Assembly (NCBI GenBank): GCA_964389805.1
Contig: CAYMFU010000038.1
Location: 1 to 14,676 of the forward strand
Direction: 5' to 3'
DNA length: 14,676 nt
Source of the DNA: JAGTVG01 sp964389805
Lineage (GTDB): Bacteria; Bacteroidota; Bacteroidia; Cytophagales; Cyclobacteriaceae
Under the pieces are notes generated by a model. It was not told the origin of the DNA and made no database searches. It was given only the letters and a program-made list of their open reading frames with translations. The position numbers and the translations under genes were made by a program. This document shows, in pieces, positions 14,407-14,676 of this stretch; position 1 is the stretch's first letter, and the number at the start of each line of letters is the position of its first letter.

Positions 14407-14676
14407 TTATAATACATAGGGAAATATGGCTTTTCGATCTTTTGGATAGTCTTCAAATGTCTTTTTGTACCACTTATGGTTATCAAGCGCCCTTGGAACC
14501 AGGTTGGCAAAAGTCCAGATGAAAAAGGAAAAACCGGGTAATCCTGCCGCCATAATGGCAAAACCCAGCCATTCGATCAACTCACCAAGATAGTTAGGAG
14601 AAGAAACATACTTAAACATACCCCCCTGAGGTATCGCATAGCCGCTGCTTGTATTTTTCCGGAGATTGATGAGGAT
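14407..14676 (-). CDS. Steroid 5-alpha-reductase (SRD5A)-family membrane protein, C-terminal part
   Basis: The frame is open to the window edge, so the gene begins beyond it; the last 89 residues are visible. They include GYAIPQGGMFKYVSSPNYLGE, in two parts (GYAIPQGG and FKYVSSPNYLGE), a TM helix (about LIEWLGFAIMAAGLPGF), a second hydrophobic stretch (FFIWTFANLVPRA), then HKWYKKTFEDYPKDRKAIFPYVL split as HKWYKKTFEDYP and KDRKAIFPYVL. This matches the C-terminus of human SRD5A1 block for block (GYKIPRGG-FEYV--ANY-GE, HEWY--KFEEYPK-RK-IIPF), the region that binds NADPH in the family. An internal ATG at 14619 is not the start. The family reduces an enone double bond in steroids or isoprenoid/fatty chains; the bacterial substrate is unknown. 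Confidence 0.9.
   Translation of the reverse strand: MLINLRKNTSSGYAIPQGGMFKYVSSPNYLGELIEWLGFAIMAAGLPGFSFFIWTFANLVPRALDNHKWYKKTFEDYPKDRKAIFPYVL

Noticed and set aside
14298..14522. Plus-strand open frame of 74 codons spanning the FAS1/SRD5A gap
   Set aside because: It overlaps the conserved SRD5A-like C-terminus on the other strand and has no domain; the hydrophobic start is likely chance in AT-rich DNA.

Overview
The window looks like a chromosomal segment of a Bacteroidota (Bacteroidetes) bacterium. The evidence is an AT-leaning genome with AT-rich intergenic gaps, few clear Shine-Dalgarno sites, several lipoproteins with short S/N-C lipoboxes, an 8-TM FtsX/MacB-type permease typical of the phylum, a SGSGD-repeat DUF4097-type protein, and a perfect TAnnTTTG promoter element. 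I see no tRNA, rRNA, CRISPR array, insertion sequence or phage gene. Both edges cut through genes. The species cannot be named from the sequence.

Layout. (1) 1-2460, plus strand: the C-terminal part of an MscS mechanosensitive channel, then a glucuronokinase-type GHMP kinase and a GalU-type sugar-1-phosphate uridylyltransferase, 1 nt apart. The last two could form a two-step route from free glucuronate to UDP-glucuronate. (2) 2482-4642, minus strand: a small secreted protein of unknown function followed, 10 nt later, by a lipoprotein sulfatase of the N-sulfoglucosamine sulfohydrolase (SGSH) type. (3) 4785-6770, plus strand: a secreted double-VOC (glyoxalase-fold) protein and a lipoprotein SMP-30/gluconolactonase-family enzyme, 6 nt apart. 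(4) 6858-12938, minus strand, in transcription order: a zinc polyol/alcohol dehydrogenase, a large FtsX-type permease, a cyclic 2,3-diphosphoglycerate synthetase-like GTPase and a SGSGD-repeat lipoprotein. The gaps of 65-124 nt mean these need not be one operon. (5) 13287-14676, minus strand: a lipoprotein with two fasciclin (FAS1) domains and, cut by the window end, a steroid 5-alpha-reductase-family membrane protein.

How the parts may fit. Four loci concern sugar acids, sugar alcohols or sulfated sugars (glucuronokinase plus uridylyltransferase, sulfatase, lactonase, polyol dehydrogenase). This hints at use of uronate-containing sulfated glycans, but there is no SusC/SusD pair, glycoside hydrolase or polysaccharide lyase here, and the loci are in separate transcription units, so a shared pathway is only an inference. 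The items most worth following are the plant-like glucuronokinase/uridylyltransferase pair, the unknown secreted protein paired with the sulfatase, the exported double-VOC plus lactonase pair, the archaeal-type cDPG synthetase homologue, the bacterial SRD5A-like gene, and an inverted repeat over the predicted dehydrogenase promoter.
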